NCBI RefSeq assembly: GCF_029714945.1
Contig: NZ_CP121634.1
Span: 8,267,001-8,331,000, forward strand
Direction: 5' to 3'
DNA: 64,000 nucleotides
Origin: Bradyrhizobium sp. CIAT3101
GTDB taxonomy: Bacteria > Pseudomonadota > Alphaproteobacteria > Rhizobiales > Xanthobacteraceae
Shown: positions 55,919 through 64,000 of the stretch, in pieces
Layout of the letters: the number at the start of each line of letters is the position of its first letter
Numbering within the stretch: the first letter of the stretch is position 1
Position numbers and translations under genes: made by a program
The notes under the pieces: model-generated
The model's input: the letters and a program-made list of their open reading frames with translations, nothing else
What the model was told of the DNA's origin: nothing
The model's database searches: none

Positions 55919-57055
55919 TGAGGCCTCCCGAGTCAGCAGCATTCGCATCACCGAGAGCGGCATGGTCGGCGCCACCGAGTCGGTGCGACCGCTAGCAAGA
56001 GATCAAGCTCGGATCGACGGCCTTGAGCTTGCAAATGAGACCTTGCGCGAGCCAGATCGCCAGGCAATCGATCTCGAACGCGGTCCTCGAGGCGTCTGTT
56101 GAAGTTGTCGGAGCCATCAGCTCTACGTGCTGCAGGCTTTTGGACAAATTGCCGCCATTTTGCGCCAGCAGTGGAGCTACATCCGCATCGTCGCTTTGAT
56201 ACATTAAGTTTCAAATGCGCCTCCGTTTCGTAAGCCTCGGCGTTGCGTTTTTGTGCAGTGCAGGATTTGGGCCAGTGGACACGCGAACACGCGCGTTGCC
56301 TTTCAGGCACCATGTCAGTCTCGCGACAACTTGGTCACTCCTGGCATCGGCACTTATGGTCGGAATCGGACGCACGACACCGAACAAAACGGCCTGTACG
56401 CTTCTCGCCTAGCTACGCAACGCTCTGGCACAGCTGTCCTTCGCCGTATGATTAATCACGTCGCGACCCAGAAGGCTGGTTAAGCTACAACTCAGCTTGC
56501 TCGATGCGCAGGAGCGAGTAACACGCTTACACAGCACACCGAGACAAGCGCCGCGGGCTGCAGAATTTCTTCCCTGTGAGCGAATTGAGCCCGATCGATC
56601 GCGCCAGGGCCACCTGTTCGGGGCCCGCGCGTTGCGAGCTGCAATCGACGAGCTGGTTGAATACGATCGTCGAAGAACACTATCATCGCCACTTTAACGT
56701 CTAAGGGGCGCATGCAAATCAGCGCCCTGCAGCGAAGCCGGTCTTACATTCGCTTTTCACATGACGCGCACAGAATGACCTGTGGGTCGATAGTCTACTT
56801 TGAACTGCCACAAATTAGCGGAGTCGCGGAGCAACTTTGGACAAACCTCGCCTCAGCACCGGATATGCATAACTCAGCAGATCAATGCCAGGAACATGGA
56901 TGTCGCATATACCACTAAACCGCTGCGGCTCTCTTTTAAAGTGGAAGCATGTCCTAAAGCGTTTCTGTGCCCTTCAGCTTTGGCGCGATAGGTCGAGTTG
57001 GTCAAGAGTTTGCTACCTAAACAGCCGTTTGCGCTGAGGGCTTGTTGACGAACTA
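55919..57055. other. Gene-poor stretch of about 1.1 kb
   Basis: Several overlapping short plus-strand frames (for example 56215-56483) with no recognised family. No RNA gene or insertion sequence seen. Confidence 0.4.
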
Positions 57056-57541
57056 TCAGTCTGTAAACTCAAGCTTGAATTTGCCAAAACCAGCTGGCGT
57101 TGCTTTGAAGTTGACCGTCTTATCTGCGAGACACTCCAGGGTACCTGATGCGAATTTAAACGACGTCTTACCGTACGCCTCGACTCCAACGGCTTTGTCG
57201 TCCTCTAGGACAATGTCCCCCGCGCCTTCCAAAAGCTGCTCGGCTGCAAAACCATCGGGGGAGCGGTGAAGACTGAACGAAGCCAAAAACTTTCCTTCCT
57301 CGTTATCAAGCTCGACGACAGTAATTGCTGTCACTACGGCTTCATGGAATACCCCATCAACGCCTGTGCACGCATGTTGGAAGCTGATGACGTCGTGTTC
57401 ATTGCGATCACCCACTGGATATCGAGTTGAAGCGACTATGGTGCAGTCGTAGCGCCCGATTGTGCCAGCGAGCGTGACTCCACCCATCCCGATCAAGCCG
57501 AATGCGGAACATAGTATAGTGGCAAGAGAGGCTCGTGTCAT
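57056..57541 (-). CDS. Secreted hypothetical protein, 161 aa
   Basis: From MTRASLATILCSAFGLIG: signal peptide (ends about VTLAG), then a mainly beta mature domain (IGRYDCTIVASTRYP, DVISFQHACTGVDG, FLASFSLHRSPDG, GTLECLADKTVNFKATPAGF). Three Cys residues in the mature part allow a disulfide. No family recognised; a periplasmic or secreted protein is likely. The longer frame to 57586 would hide the signal peptide. Monocistronic. Confidence 0.6.
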   Translation of the reverse strand: MTRASLATILCSAFGLIGMGGVTLAGTIGRYDCTIVASTRYPVGDRNEHDVISFQHACTGVDGVFHEAVVTAITVVELDNEEGKFLASFSLHRSPDGFAAEQLLEGAGDIVLEDDKAVGVEAYGKTSFKFASGTLECLADKTVNFKATPAGFGKFKLEFTD

Positions 57542-57897
57542 TTTGGTTACGTCTTCTGAAATACGATTCTCGCACCCCATGTACAACTTTACGCAACGTC
57601 AGATTCAACCCCCTTCGGAAGGGACGTAACGTCCATCTAGTTCGACTAGAACGGCGGCTCTTAGTTCGCTTACAGCGTCTGACCGTCGATGCCAGCATCT
57701 CTGATTTCAGTAGACGCGAGCGGGGCCCCGCAGGAGCTAAGCTCAGAACCGGTAAGGTGGTAAGCAAGCTGGCGCGGGCACCCGGCTAGCAAAGACGAAC
57801 AGTCTTGTGGACATTACAGCGTACGAATGTCGACAAATTACAATCGTCGCCGGAGAAGAGAATGGTATTGAGGCGGCCGCGGTCTTGGCAACTTTGG

Positions 57898-58137
57898 TCA
57901 CAGGATAGCGCCCTCCGTCGCCGCTGAAACAGACGTCTCTCGGTCAGCCACATGCGGAATTTCGAAAACTAGCGGTAAGCTACAGGCCACCAAGGCATCG
58001 AAAGCACAACGCTCCTCCCGCAAACGTCGCTCGAGATATTGGCGCTCGGGCCCATTTGGCTTGGCTTTCAGTAAACGGCGATATCGATGTATGCGGTTGC
58101 GGTGAGTGCGCATGGCTGCAAAATCCTCGCTCATCAT
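57898..58137 (-). CDS. Small conserved hypothetical protein, 79 aa
   Basis: From the ATG pair MMSEDFAAMRTHRNRIHRYR. Basic helical N-terminal half with LERRLREERCAFDALV and a hydrophobic LPLVFEIP. I recall proteins of this kind (SEDFAAxRTHRNxIHRYRRLL) as short hypothetical proteins in Bradyrhizobium genomes, but no function is known. Weak ribosome site. Confidence 0.55.
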   Translation of the reverse strand: MMSEDFAAMRTHRNRIHRYRRLLKAKPNGPERQYLERRLREERCAFDALVACSLPLVFEIPHVADRETSVSAATEGAIL

Positions 58138-58551
58138 CGTCTTCACGCGTTTGTCCGTGCTTCAATCGTGCCAATGCGCTGATTGGCGAGAGACCCTGAC
58201 GTGCTTTCGCAGCACATGTTTTCGCGTCAAATTGCTGTTCGTGCGGTCGGCGGCGGATGGTCAAGCAGCACTCCCAACGTCATGCACTGACGAACCATCG
58301 TCATGCGCTCTCAAACATTGGTGAAGCTAGCTCGTAATGCCAAGCGACAGACTGAACCTTCACGATCTTCGGTCCTCATCGAAATCCTGCGGCGATCGAA
58401 ATAGGTCTGCTCCGATTATATGCCGGAGGTTTACTGTTCGCCCGAAAGCCCGATCACGCTTATTCTTCGGACAGTTTCACGGACCCCTCGGGGGTTCGAT
58501 CGGATCTTGATATGGAAAATCTCGAATTTCCTCGAAACCTCTCAATTTGCC

Positions 58552-58848
58552 TTAGCCGAACTTGAAAAGCACGCCGTAACCGCCTCGAGGATAGCTCCAT
58601 TCAATGTCGCCGCTCTCCTCGCAAATTATTCGGCAAGTACCGCATTCGATGCAGCCATCGACGGTGGCCTCAACTTGGCCATCTTCGCTGAGCTCATAGC
58701 ATCGCGCCGGGCAAGCCTTCAGCATCGACAAAAGCTGCGGCGATGGTTTGGCATGAGGGCGCACCTTGATATGGGGGCGGCCGGTATCGACGAGATAACG
58801 GTTGTTGAATAGCTTGTCCTCGACACGCGTGAATAGCTCGATCGGCAT
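58552..58848 (-). CDS. fixX: FixX, ferredoxin-like protein
   Basis: 98 residues from [13 protein letters not shown] (an in-frame extension to 58884 abuts fixC). The iron-sulfur ligands are [13 protein letters not shown] plus CPARCYE, with the domain ending GYGVLFKFG. With FixC it corresponds to ETF:quinone oxidoreductase and is part of the FixABCX electron-bifurcating complex that reduces ferredoxin/flavodoxin for nitrogenase. Last gene of the fix unit. Confidence 0.96.
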   Translation of the reverse strand: MPIELFTRVEDKLFNNRYLVDTGRPHIKVRPHAKPSPQLLSMLKACPARCYELSEDGQVEATVDGCIECGTCRIICEESGDIEWSYPRGGYGVLFKFG

Positions 58849-58884
58849 AGTTAGGTCCCCGTTTTTGACATCCAGTTCTTCCAT

Positions 58885-60192
58885 TCACCGCCATGCGCGC
58901 ACGAGGCGAAAGGCGTCACCAAACAGGCCGCTCCGTGAGCGCGCGTTTGTGAACGACTTGAGTGTGAGCTTTTCCTTGTCGATCTTAGGCGTGCCATCGA
59001 CCCGCACAAAATTCTGCATAGCCTTGGAAACAAGCTGCGGATAGGTCAGGAAGAAGTTTTGCGAGCGAGTGTGCATCAGCGCCGGCATATCCTTGTACTT
59101 CCTTAGATCCTTGATCACGAAAGATTCATCGAGCATCTTCTTATACAGCGCTAGGTTCTGCGGGATCATCGGTTGGGCCCTCGACTTGATCTTAAGAATC
59201 GCTTCCGCCGCAATTCGACCCGAAGTCATCGCGAGGTTTGATCCTTCACGATGAATTGTGTTGTTAAGCTGAGCGGCGTCGCCGATCACCACCCAGCCCT
59301 TGCCGTAGAGTTGGGGTATCGCCTTGAAGCCTCCCTCCGGGATTAGATGCGCGGAGTATTCCTTCACCTCAGAGCCTTCTATCAGTGGGGCGACCGAAGG
59401 ATGACGCTTGAAACGATCGAGCAGGCCATAAGGCGTCTCGCCGGTGCGCTGGAAATCGGCGACCAGGCAGCCGATACCCAGCGAGATGCATTCCTTGTTG
59501 GCGTAGATGAAGCCCATGCCCGTCATGCCGCGAGAAATGGTGCCTACGGCCTCAATCACTACCCCTTCGTCACCCCTGAGATTGAAACGCGCTTCAATGG
59601 TCTCGCGCGGCAGGAAGTGCATTTCCTTAACTGCAAGCGCGACCTTCTCGGGCTTTGGCCGCTCACGCAGGCCAGCCCGCGTACCGAGCATGCCGTTCAC
59701 GCCCTCCGCCAACACGACGATATCACCGTGGATCTCCCCATCGCGGCGATCGGTCTTCACGCCGATGACCTTGCCTGAGTCGTCTCGTACGAGGTCGGTG
59801 ACCGTGGTCTCGCATAATACCGTGGCCCCGGCTTCGCGAACCTTTTGCGAAAACCACTTGTCGAATTGGGCTCGGATGATGGTGTAACGGTTCGGCTTCT
59901 CCTCGTTAAAATCTTCGGATCGGTAGTGCAAGCCGGTGTGCGAGCGATCGTCCATCATCCAGAAGCGCTGCTCGACCAAGTGTCGCTCAAGCGGAGCATC
60001 CTCACGGAAATCAGGGACCAGCTTCTCGAGCATGTCGGCATAGAGGATCGCGCCCTGCACATTCTTCGAGCCCGAATACTCACCGCGTTCGAGCTGCAGC
60101 ACCTTCATGCCGCCCTCGGCCATGGTGAGCGCGGCCGCATTGCCGGCCATGCCTGCGCCAACCACGATGGCATCGAATCTTTCCTCAATCAT
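58885..60192 (-). CDS. fixC: FixC, flavoprotein of the FixABCX complex
   Basis: 435 residues. FAD-binding start [36 protein letters not shown], and the ETF-QO-like [21 protein letters not shown] (in parts). Takes electrons from FixAB and with FixX passes them to quinone in bifurcation. Starts 13 nt after the fixB stop; length normal for FixC. Confidence 0.97.
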   Translation of the reverse strand: MIEERFDAIVVGAGMAGNAAALTMAEGGMKVLQLERGEYSGSKNVQGAILYADMLEKLVPDFREDAPLERHLVEQRFWMMDDRSHTGLHYRSEDFNEEKPNRYTIIRAQFDKWFSQKVREAGATVLCETTVTDLVRDDSGKVIGVKTDRRDGEIHGDIVVLAEGVNGMLGTRAGLRERPKPEKVALAVKEMHFLPRETIEARFNLRGDEGVVIEAVGTISRGMTGMGFIYANKECISLGIGCLVADFQRTGETPYGLLDRFKRHPSVAPLIEGSEVKEYSAHLIPEGGFKAIPQLYGKGWVVIGDAAQLNNTIHREGSNLAMTSGRIAAEAILKIKSRAQPMIPQNLALYKKMLDESFVIKDLRKYKDMPALMHTRSQNFFLTYPQLVSKAMQNFVRVDGTPKIDKEKLTLKSFTNARSRSGLFGDAFRLVRAWR

Positions 60193-60204
60193 GGTCGTAC
60201 TCCT

Positions 60205-61317
60205 TTAACCTGCTATCCGATCGCGGGCATGCGGCGACAGCCGCTCGCGGAAGGCAGCGATGAGCGGCGGTAAGAAGTGAATGGCATCGGTAATGATGCC
60301 TATATGAGCGAAGTCGAAGATTGGCGCGTTCTTATCAGTGTTGATAGCGACGATAAGATCGGCCCCCTCGACACCAACTCGGTGCTGGATCGCTCCCGAA
60401 ATGCCGGCAGCGATATAGAGCTTTGGTCGGATCGTCTTGCCCGTCTGGCCGATCTGGCGATCGGAGGTGACCCAGCCCTTCTGCACCAGCGGCCGCGAAC
60501 TGCCATATTCGGCACCAAGCGCGCTCGCCAGTTGGTGTACCAGCTGAAAATTCTCGGCTGATCCGAGCCCGAGGCCGCCCGCGACGACGGCGTCGGCATA
60601 AGCCAGGTTGGATTTTGCTGAGTTGCGGTCGGGCAGGAAATCGAGAACTTTTGTGACGATGTCGTGTTCGACCAGACCGAGTGAGTGCGTGATGATGCGA
60701 CCGACCGGGCGCGCGATGCGGTTTGGCATCGGCATCACACGCGGGCGGACAGTTGCCATCTGCGGACGGAAGTTCAGCGTATAGATTGTGCACAGTAAAG
60801 AGCCGCCGAAGGTGGGGCGCGTCGCAGCGAGCGATCCGTCGGCGTCGACGTCGAGCTCGGTGCAATCCGCAGTTAGCCCCGTGAGCAGCGTGGTTGCGAC
60901 GGAGCCTGCGAGATCCCGGCCGAGCGTAGTGGCGCCCAACAGCAGGATCTCCGGCTTATAGCCGTTGACGAGGTCGGTCAGAGCCTTCGTGTATGATTCG
61001 TTGCGATAGTCGGCCAAAAGATTATTGGAAACGATGTAAACGAGGTCAGCGTCATAACAGAAAGACTCGGCAACCGCCTGCTGTGTCGCCTCGCCTTCTG
61101 GTCCGATGATAACTGCCGCGAGATCCACCTTGAGCTTGTCCGCAAGCCTACGGCCGGCCCCCATGAGCTCCCACGATACGGGGTGCACAATACCGCGTTC
61201 CTGCTCTATGAAGACCCAGACGTGCTTGTAGGCCTTAAAGCGCTCAGGCAACTCCTTCTTGGTCGCGGCGCGGCCAGAAGCTGCGGCCGGAGCGCGGCTT
61301 TTGGAGGTGGTGCTCAT
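60205..61317 (-). CDS. fixB: FixB, electron-transfer flavoprotein alpha-like subunit
   Basis: 370 residues from [12 protein letters not shown]. Body: [40 protein letters not shown], and the FAD part [14 protein letters not shown] and [15 protein letters not shown] ... [16 protein letters not shown]. Partners FixA in the bifurcating ETF; fixA itself is only a fragment here. GTG 61347 is the alternative start. Confidence 0.97.
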   Translation of the reverse strand: MSTTSKSRAPAAASGRAATKKELPERFKAYKHVWVFIEQERGIVHPVSWELMGAGRRLADKLKVDLAAVIIGPEGEATQQAVAESFCYDADLVYIVSNNLLADYRNESYTKALTDLVNGYKPEILLLGATTLGRDLAGSVATTLLTGLTADCTELDVDADGSLAATRPTFGGSLLCTIYTLNFRPQMATVRPRVMPMPNRIARPVGRIITHSLGLVEHDIVTKVLDFLPDRNSAKSNLAYADAVVAGGLGLGSAENFQLVHQLASALGAEYGSSRPLVQKGWVTSDRQIGQTGKTIRPKLYIAAGISGAIQHRVGVEGADLIVAINTDKNAPIFDFAHIGIITDAIHFLPPLIAAFRERLSPHARDRIAG

Positions 61318-61442
61318 GGTATCGGTTTTCCTTGCTATACTAGCCACGCGCCGACGCCGCGAGATCAGCTTTCGAGTTCGTCTGGCCAGCGAGGATCACC
61401 CCTCTAATAAGCGCCGCGGCCGGGTTGCTTGCCGAACTTCGA

Positions 61443-61622
61443 TTAGAAAAGTCTTGCTGTGTGACCGAGGCCCAAATAGGCGTTCGGCAAAGACGCCGAG
61501 CGACGTGCAAACGGTCCTTGCACGTTGGGCCTTCCCGCCTGTGGCACGACGATCTTGTTCACAGGGTGCACTCGCATCTGCGCGGAAACAGGAACTTGTT
61601 TAGTGCAGACTACGATGTGCAT
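61443..61622 (-). pseudogene. fixA: fixA fossil: N-terminal remnant
   Basis: ATG at 61622 with GGAG upstream opens MHIVVCTKQVPVSAQ, then MRVHPVNKIV, which is the N-terminus of FixA. Similarity ends after about 32 residues (near 61525); the frame runs on with unrelated residues to a stop at 61443. The other roughly 250 codons are missing. A -24/-12 promoter still lies just upstream and now drives fixBCX. A 59-residue peptide might still be made. Confidence 0.85.
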
Positions 61623-61650
61623 GCGCTTCTCCAAGGCTTTGCTGCGATAC

Positions 61651-61666
61651 AGCAAGGGTCGTACCA
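61651..61666 (-). promoter_or_regulatory. Sigma-54 (-24/-12) promoter for fixBCX
   Basis: TGGTACG-N4-TTGCT fits the TGGYACG-N4-TTGCW consensus at every position. Predicted RNA start about 61639, 17 nt before the fixA-remnant ATG. I found no exact TGT-N10-ACA NifA site within 250 bp upstream. Confidence 0.88.
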
Positions 61667-62002
61667 ACTGGGTACGCAGTCGAATTGCGGTATAAAGACA
61701 GGGCGTATGAAGCCCGCGGCGTGCCCTTCGTCCGAGGGGGGCCGGAGGCCCGACAAAGATACGGGGACCACCCGTCGGAAATCGAACAGGGCCACTTTTA
61801 ACCAAGACACAGCGATATTGACTGGTTGGTGCCCAGGGCCATTCAGCTCGCGACTGTCGAAGTCTACCAAGCCACGGCTGCAAGGTCGGTCGGACGAACT
61901 GAGAGAGGCTGTGTCAGAAGGAGCCGAAAATCAGGTATCGTTGCGGTCGAGTGGCCCTATTTCAAAGGGTATCTTTTTTCGAAAGGCATTGGGAATGTTA
62001 GC

Positions 62003-62107
62003 ATGACGTCGCAAACGCAACCACAAAAGCCTTCGAGTAAATCGTGGTTCCCGCCTCCGCAGCCCTCCCGAGACGACGCGGAAGAAGCAGCGAACGCAAG
62101 CAAGTGA
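62003..62107 (+). CDS. Small Pro/Ser-rich hypothetical peptide, 34 aa
   Basis: MTSQTQPQKPSSK followed by SWFPPPQPSRDDAEEAAN, on the plus strand, convergent with nifW (stops 11 bp apart). Weak ribosome site. The composition looks real rather than random, but no family is recognised. Confidence 0.3.
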   Translation: MTSQTQPQKPSSKSWFPPPQPSRDDAEEAANASK

Positions 62108-62117
62108 GGTGATGCCG

Positions 62118-62444
62118 TCACTTTAGCCTGTCCAGTTGCACGAAGGGCGCTTTCTTCGGCCGTGGAGCGACAGCTTCCTTAAGAACTTTGAAAACGCGTT
62201 GGTCGATTGGAGAGGAAGCCACGAAGTCGGCGTAGGCCCGTTCCAGCACGGCTTTACACCGTTCTGCGACCTCCGCGTCAGTTGCAGCAGTCAAGTCTTC
62301 AGCTGCGAGATACTGCCCCATGCGCCGCAGGATGTGCAGCCGCGCCACATTGATGATCTTAGGATCGTACTTGACACCCAGCAATTCAAAAAACTCTTCG
62401 GCCGCAGCGGCCTTGCTCAATCGAAACAGAATTCCGCTAGGCAT
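62118..62444 (-). CDS. nifW: NifW, nitrogenase stabilising/protective protein
   Basis: 108 residues from MPSGILFRLSKAAAAEEFF (GGAG 8 nt upstream; the frame is open to 62468). FELLGVKYDPKIINVARLHI and LRRMGQYL are NifW landmarks; the C-terminal VLERAYADFV and KAPFVQL are typical. NifW binds the MoFe protein and helps its maturation or O2 protection. It lies 114 nt after nifV and probably shares its mRNA. Confidence 0.95.
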   Translation of the reverse strand: MPSGILFRLSKAAAAEEFFELLGVKYDPKIINVARLHILRRMGQYLAAEDLTAATDAEVAERCKAVLERAYADFVASSPIDQRVFKVLKEAVAPRPKKAPFVQLDRLK

Positions 62445-62582
62445 AATTTTTCTCCGCAAATCCAGCATTGCGCGATGCTAGGTATGCCCAGAATGCGCGT
62501 CATAAAGACGCCAAGACCCAGGCGTGCTGGCTTAACCACCCGTTCAAGGACTGAGATGGCGGCTATTCGGGACATGCCGGCC

Positions 62583-63758
62583 CTACATTCCGTCGAGCAG
62601 CGAGCGATCGTGGACCTCGCGCCAGATTGTCATCACGGTCTCGGGCGCAACCCCGCCCTTGTGCTCGACGGCATGCTTTCGGATACGCGCAAGGATCGCT
62701 CTGCTTTCCTCGTCGCTGACTGAAAGCTGCAATTCGGACAGCAACGCCGTGATCGCAGAGAGCCCTGAGTGTTTACCGATCACAAAGCGGTTTGAGCGAC
62801 CGAGCAGTTGAGGATCGAGCGCCTGATAGCTGCGCCGATCCTTCCGCAGACCATCGACATGGATGCCGGATTCGTGGGTAAAGACATGCGCGCCGACGAT
62901 CGCCTTGTTGAGTGGAATAGTGCGTGCGGCGGCCCCTGCGACGAGGGCCGCAACATTCTCGAGCTCCGACAGCACGACGCCTGTATCACATCCATACAGC
63001 TGCTTGAGCGCGACAGCGACCTCTTCTAGCGGCGCATTGCCAGCACGCTCGCCGAGGCCGATCACGGTGACTGAGGCATGCGTTGCGCCGGCCTTGATTG
63101 CGGCGAGCGTGTTAGCCGTCGCGAGGCCCAGGTCGTCATGGCCGTGGAATTCGAGCTCGAGATCGGTGTTTGCACACAGCTCCGATACCAACGCAAAGCT
63201 CGCATCGGGATCGAGCACGCTGAGCGTATCGGCGACCCGAAAGCGCCGGGCGCCGGCAGTTTTTGCCACAGCGATTAGCTCGACCAGAAAGTCGACATCT
63301 GCCCGCGAGGAGTCTTCGCCTCCGACTGCGACATCGAGTCCCCTGTCGCGAGCGTAGCCCCCGACCCTCTTCAACTGCTCGAGCACGGCGCCTCGACCGA
63401 TGCCGAGCTTGGCAGCTAGTTGCAGGTCAGAGGATGGGACCGAGACATTCACCATGGAGACGCCGGAATCGATTGCCGCATCGACATCTGATTTTTTCAG
63501 CCTGCACCAGCCGATGATCGTCGCGGCTAAGCCGGCTTCGACAATTGCACGGATCGCGCTGACTTCCTCATGACCCATCGCCGGCGTGCCCGCCTCAATC
63601 TCGGTGATTCCGGCCTTTGCCAGGACACGTGCAATGGATACTTTTTCCGCTGTAGTGAAGGCCACGCCAGGAGCCTGCTCACCGTCGCGCAATGTGGTGT
63701 CATTTAGGACAATCCGTCTTGTCTGCAACCTGCCAGATACAGTCGTTTGAAAGGTCAT
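62583..63758 (-). CDS. nifV: NifV, homocitrate synthase
   Basis: 391 residues of the DRE-TIM family: NDTTLRDGEQAPGV (catalytic and metal residues), FHGHDDLGLATANTLAAIKAG (metal-binding HxH type), GLGERAGNAPLEEV. Condenses 2-oxoglutarate with acetyl-CoA to homocitrate, the organic ligand of FeMo-co. Preceded by a good -24/-12 promoter. Its presence matters because many nodule bacteria rely on the plant for homocitrate. Confidence 0.95.
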   Translation of the reverse strand: MTFQTTVSGRLQTRRIVLNDTTLRDGEQAPGVAFTTAEKVSIARVLAKAGITEIEAGTPAMGHEEVSAIRAIVEAGLAATIIGWCRLKKSDVDAAIDSGVSMVNVSVPSSDLQLAAKLGIGRGAVLEQLKRVGGYARDRGLDVAVGGEDSSRADVDFLVELIAVAKTAGARRFRVADTLSVLDPDASFALVSELCANTDLELEFHGHDDLGLATANTLAAIKAGATHASVTVIGLGERAGNAPLEEVAVALKQLYGCDTGVVLSELENVAALVAGAAARTIPLNKAIVGAHVFTHESGIHVDGLRKDRRSYQALDPQLLGRSNRFVIGKHSGLSAITALLSELQLSVSDEESRAILARIRKHAVEHKGGVAPETVMTIWREVHDRSLLDGM

Positions 63759-63788
63759 GCGCGGATAACGCCTCCCCGCTGAATCGTG

Positions 63789-63804
63789 AGCAACGGCTGT
63801 GCCA
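63789..63804 (-). promoter_or_regulatory. Sigma-54 (-24/-12) promoter for nifV-nifW
   Basis: TGGCACA-N4-TTGCT: all consensus bases except the last base of the -24 box. Predicted RNA start about 63777, some 19 nt before the nifV ATG. Confidence 0.85.
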
Positions 63805-63872
63805 GCGGAATTGATGACGGAGAACTCCTGAAATTGAGGTCATTATGGGCAGCAACTGGTCGGTCGCACATG

Positions 63873-64000
63873 CTACAATGTAGGGAGCCCGACTGTCAGA
63901 TTGTCGGGGCGCGTACGGCGGATGTGGACGATGATGTCGAGCCGGGAAATCTCATAGCCCGGTAAGGCCTCCGGCATCTGCTCGAACAGACGCTTTTCGG
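63873..64000 (-). CDS. Partial CDS, C-terminal end only
   Basis: 42 codons entering from beyond the window: EKRLFEQMPEALPGYE, then ISRLDIIVHIRRTRPD and NLTVGLPTL, stop at 63873. Codon composition looks coding. I do not recognise the family. Same strand as nifV, 114 bp upstream; its end overlaps possible NifA sites. Confidence 0.55.
   Translation of the reverse strand, partial: EKRLFEQMPEALPGYEISRLDIIVHIRRTRPDNLTVGLPTL
63879..63917. promoter_or_regulatory. Two near-consensus NifA upstream sites
   Basis: TGT-N10-ACT at 63879-63894 and TGT-N10-ACG at 63902-63917; both match five of six fixed bases of TGT-N10-ACA and lie 75-115 bp upstream of the nifV -24 box, the usual range. Confidence 0.4.

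Noticed and set aside
58469..58500. ACCCC-TCG-GGGGT hairpin downstream of fixX as terminator
   Set aside because: Only 5-bp arms and no T-run on the minus strand; too weak.
58420..58812. Plus-strand 130-codon frame
   Set aside because: Antisense to fixX, whose ferredoxin motifs are unambiguous.
1..64000. CRISPR arrays, tRNA or rRNA genes
   Set aside because: No regularly spaced direct repeats and no tRNA or rRNA signature were seen in reading the window.

Overview
The window looks like part of a Bradyrhizobium symbiosis (accessory) island. The marker genes are nifV, nifW and fixBCX, a complete hup/hyp uptake [NiFe]-hydrogenase block, a type III effector protease of the NopD/Bel2-5 kind, a bradavidin-type avidin and a DUF3551 secreted protein. 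Long gene-poor gaps and several decayed genes are also typical of such islands. I see no tRNA, rRNA, CRISPR array or intact insertion sequence.

Layout. (1) 1-4.5 kb, minus strand: a compact unit of a 22-residue Thr-rich peptide ORF, a terminator-like hairpin, a TPR/AAA-like protein, a 44-residue Cys-containing peptide ORF, an MFS permease and a DUF3088 thioredoxin-like protein. This is the best candidate for an undescribed system. (2) 4.9-10.3 kb: an avidin, then an MFS/BKACE/YWTD-propeller/outer-membrane-protein group. (3) 11.8-21 kb: a phasin-like protein, a tandem CoA-transferase fusion and a Baeyer-Villiger-type monooxygenase, and divergently an O-methyltransferase, a phosphonopyruvate-decarboxylase-like ThDP enzyme and an aldehyde dehydrogenase. 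(4) 21.3-24.3 kb: a paiB-like pseudogene and a C48-peptidase effector behind a possible tts box. (5) 24.7-37.9 kb: a LysR regulator facing a MetE-like protein, a metallophosphoesterase, a urea/amide-type ABC transporter with two tandem binding proteins, and a hexapeptide acetyltransferase, ending in methyltransferase and methylene-THF-reductase-like pseudogenes. (6) 37.9-40.2 kb: gene-poor. (7) 40.2-53.7 kb, minus: hupS-L-CD(fused)-F-H-(I pseudogene)-J-K-hypA-B-F-C-D-E. (8) 54.6-58.1 kb: DUF3422 and hypothetical proteins. (9) 58.5-64 kb, minus: nifV, nifW, a fixA fossil, and fixB-C-X, with sigma-54 -24/-12 promoters before nifV and before the fixA remnant.

How the parts work together. The nif/fix genes give homocitrate for FeMo-co (NifV), protection or maturation of the MoFe protein (NifW) and an electron path to nitrogenase (FixBCX with a FixA that must be encoded elsewhere). 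The hydrogenase recycles the H2 made by nitrogenase, and a candidate -24/-12 site before hupS would link it to the NifA regulon. The hydrogenase block shows local erosion (hupG not found, hupI broken, hupJ start shifted, hupC-hupD in one frame). The effector would act in the legume cell. The transport and one-carbon-like cluster looks like uptake and processing of an amide, urea-like or organophosphorus compound, but its substrate cannot be read from sequence. All assignments were made by reading the sequence without database searches.
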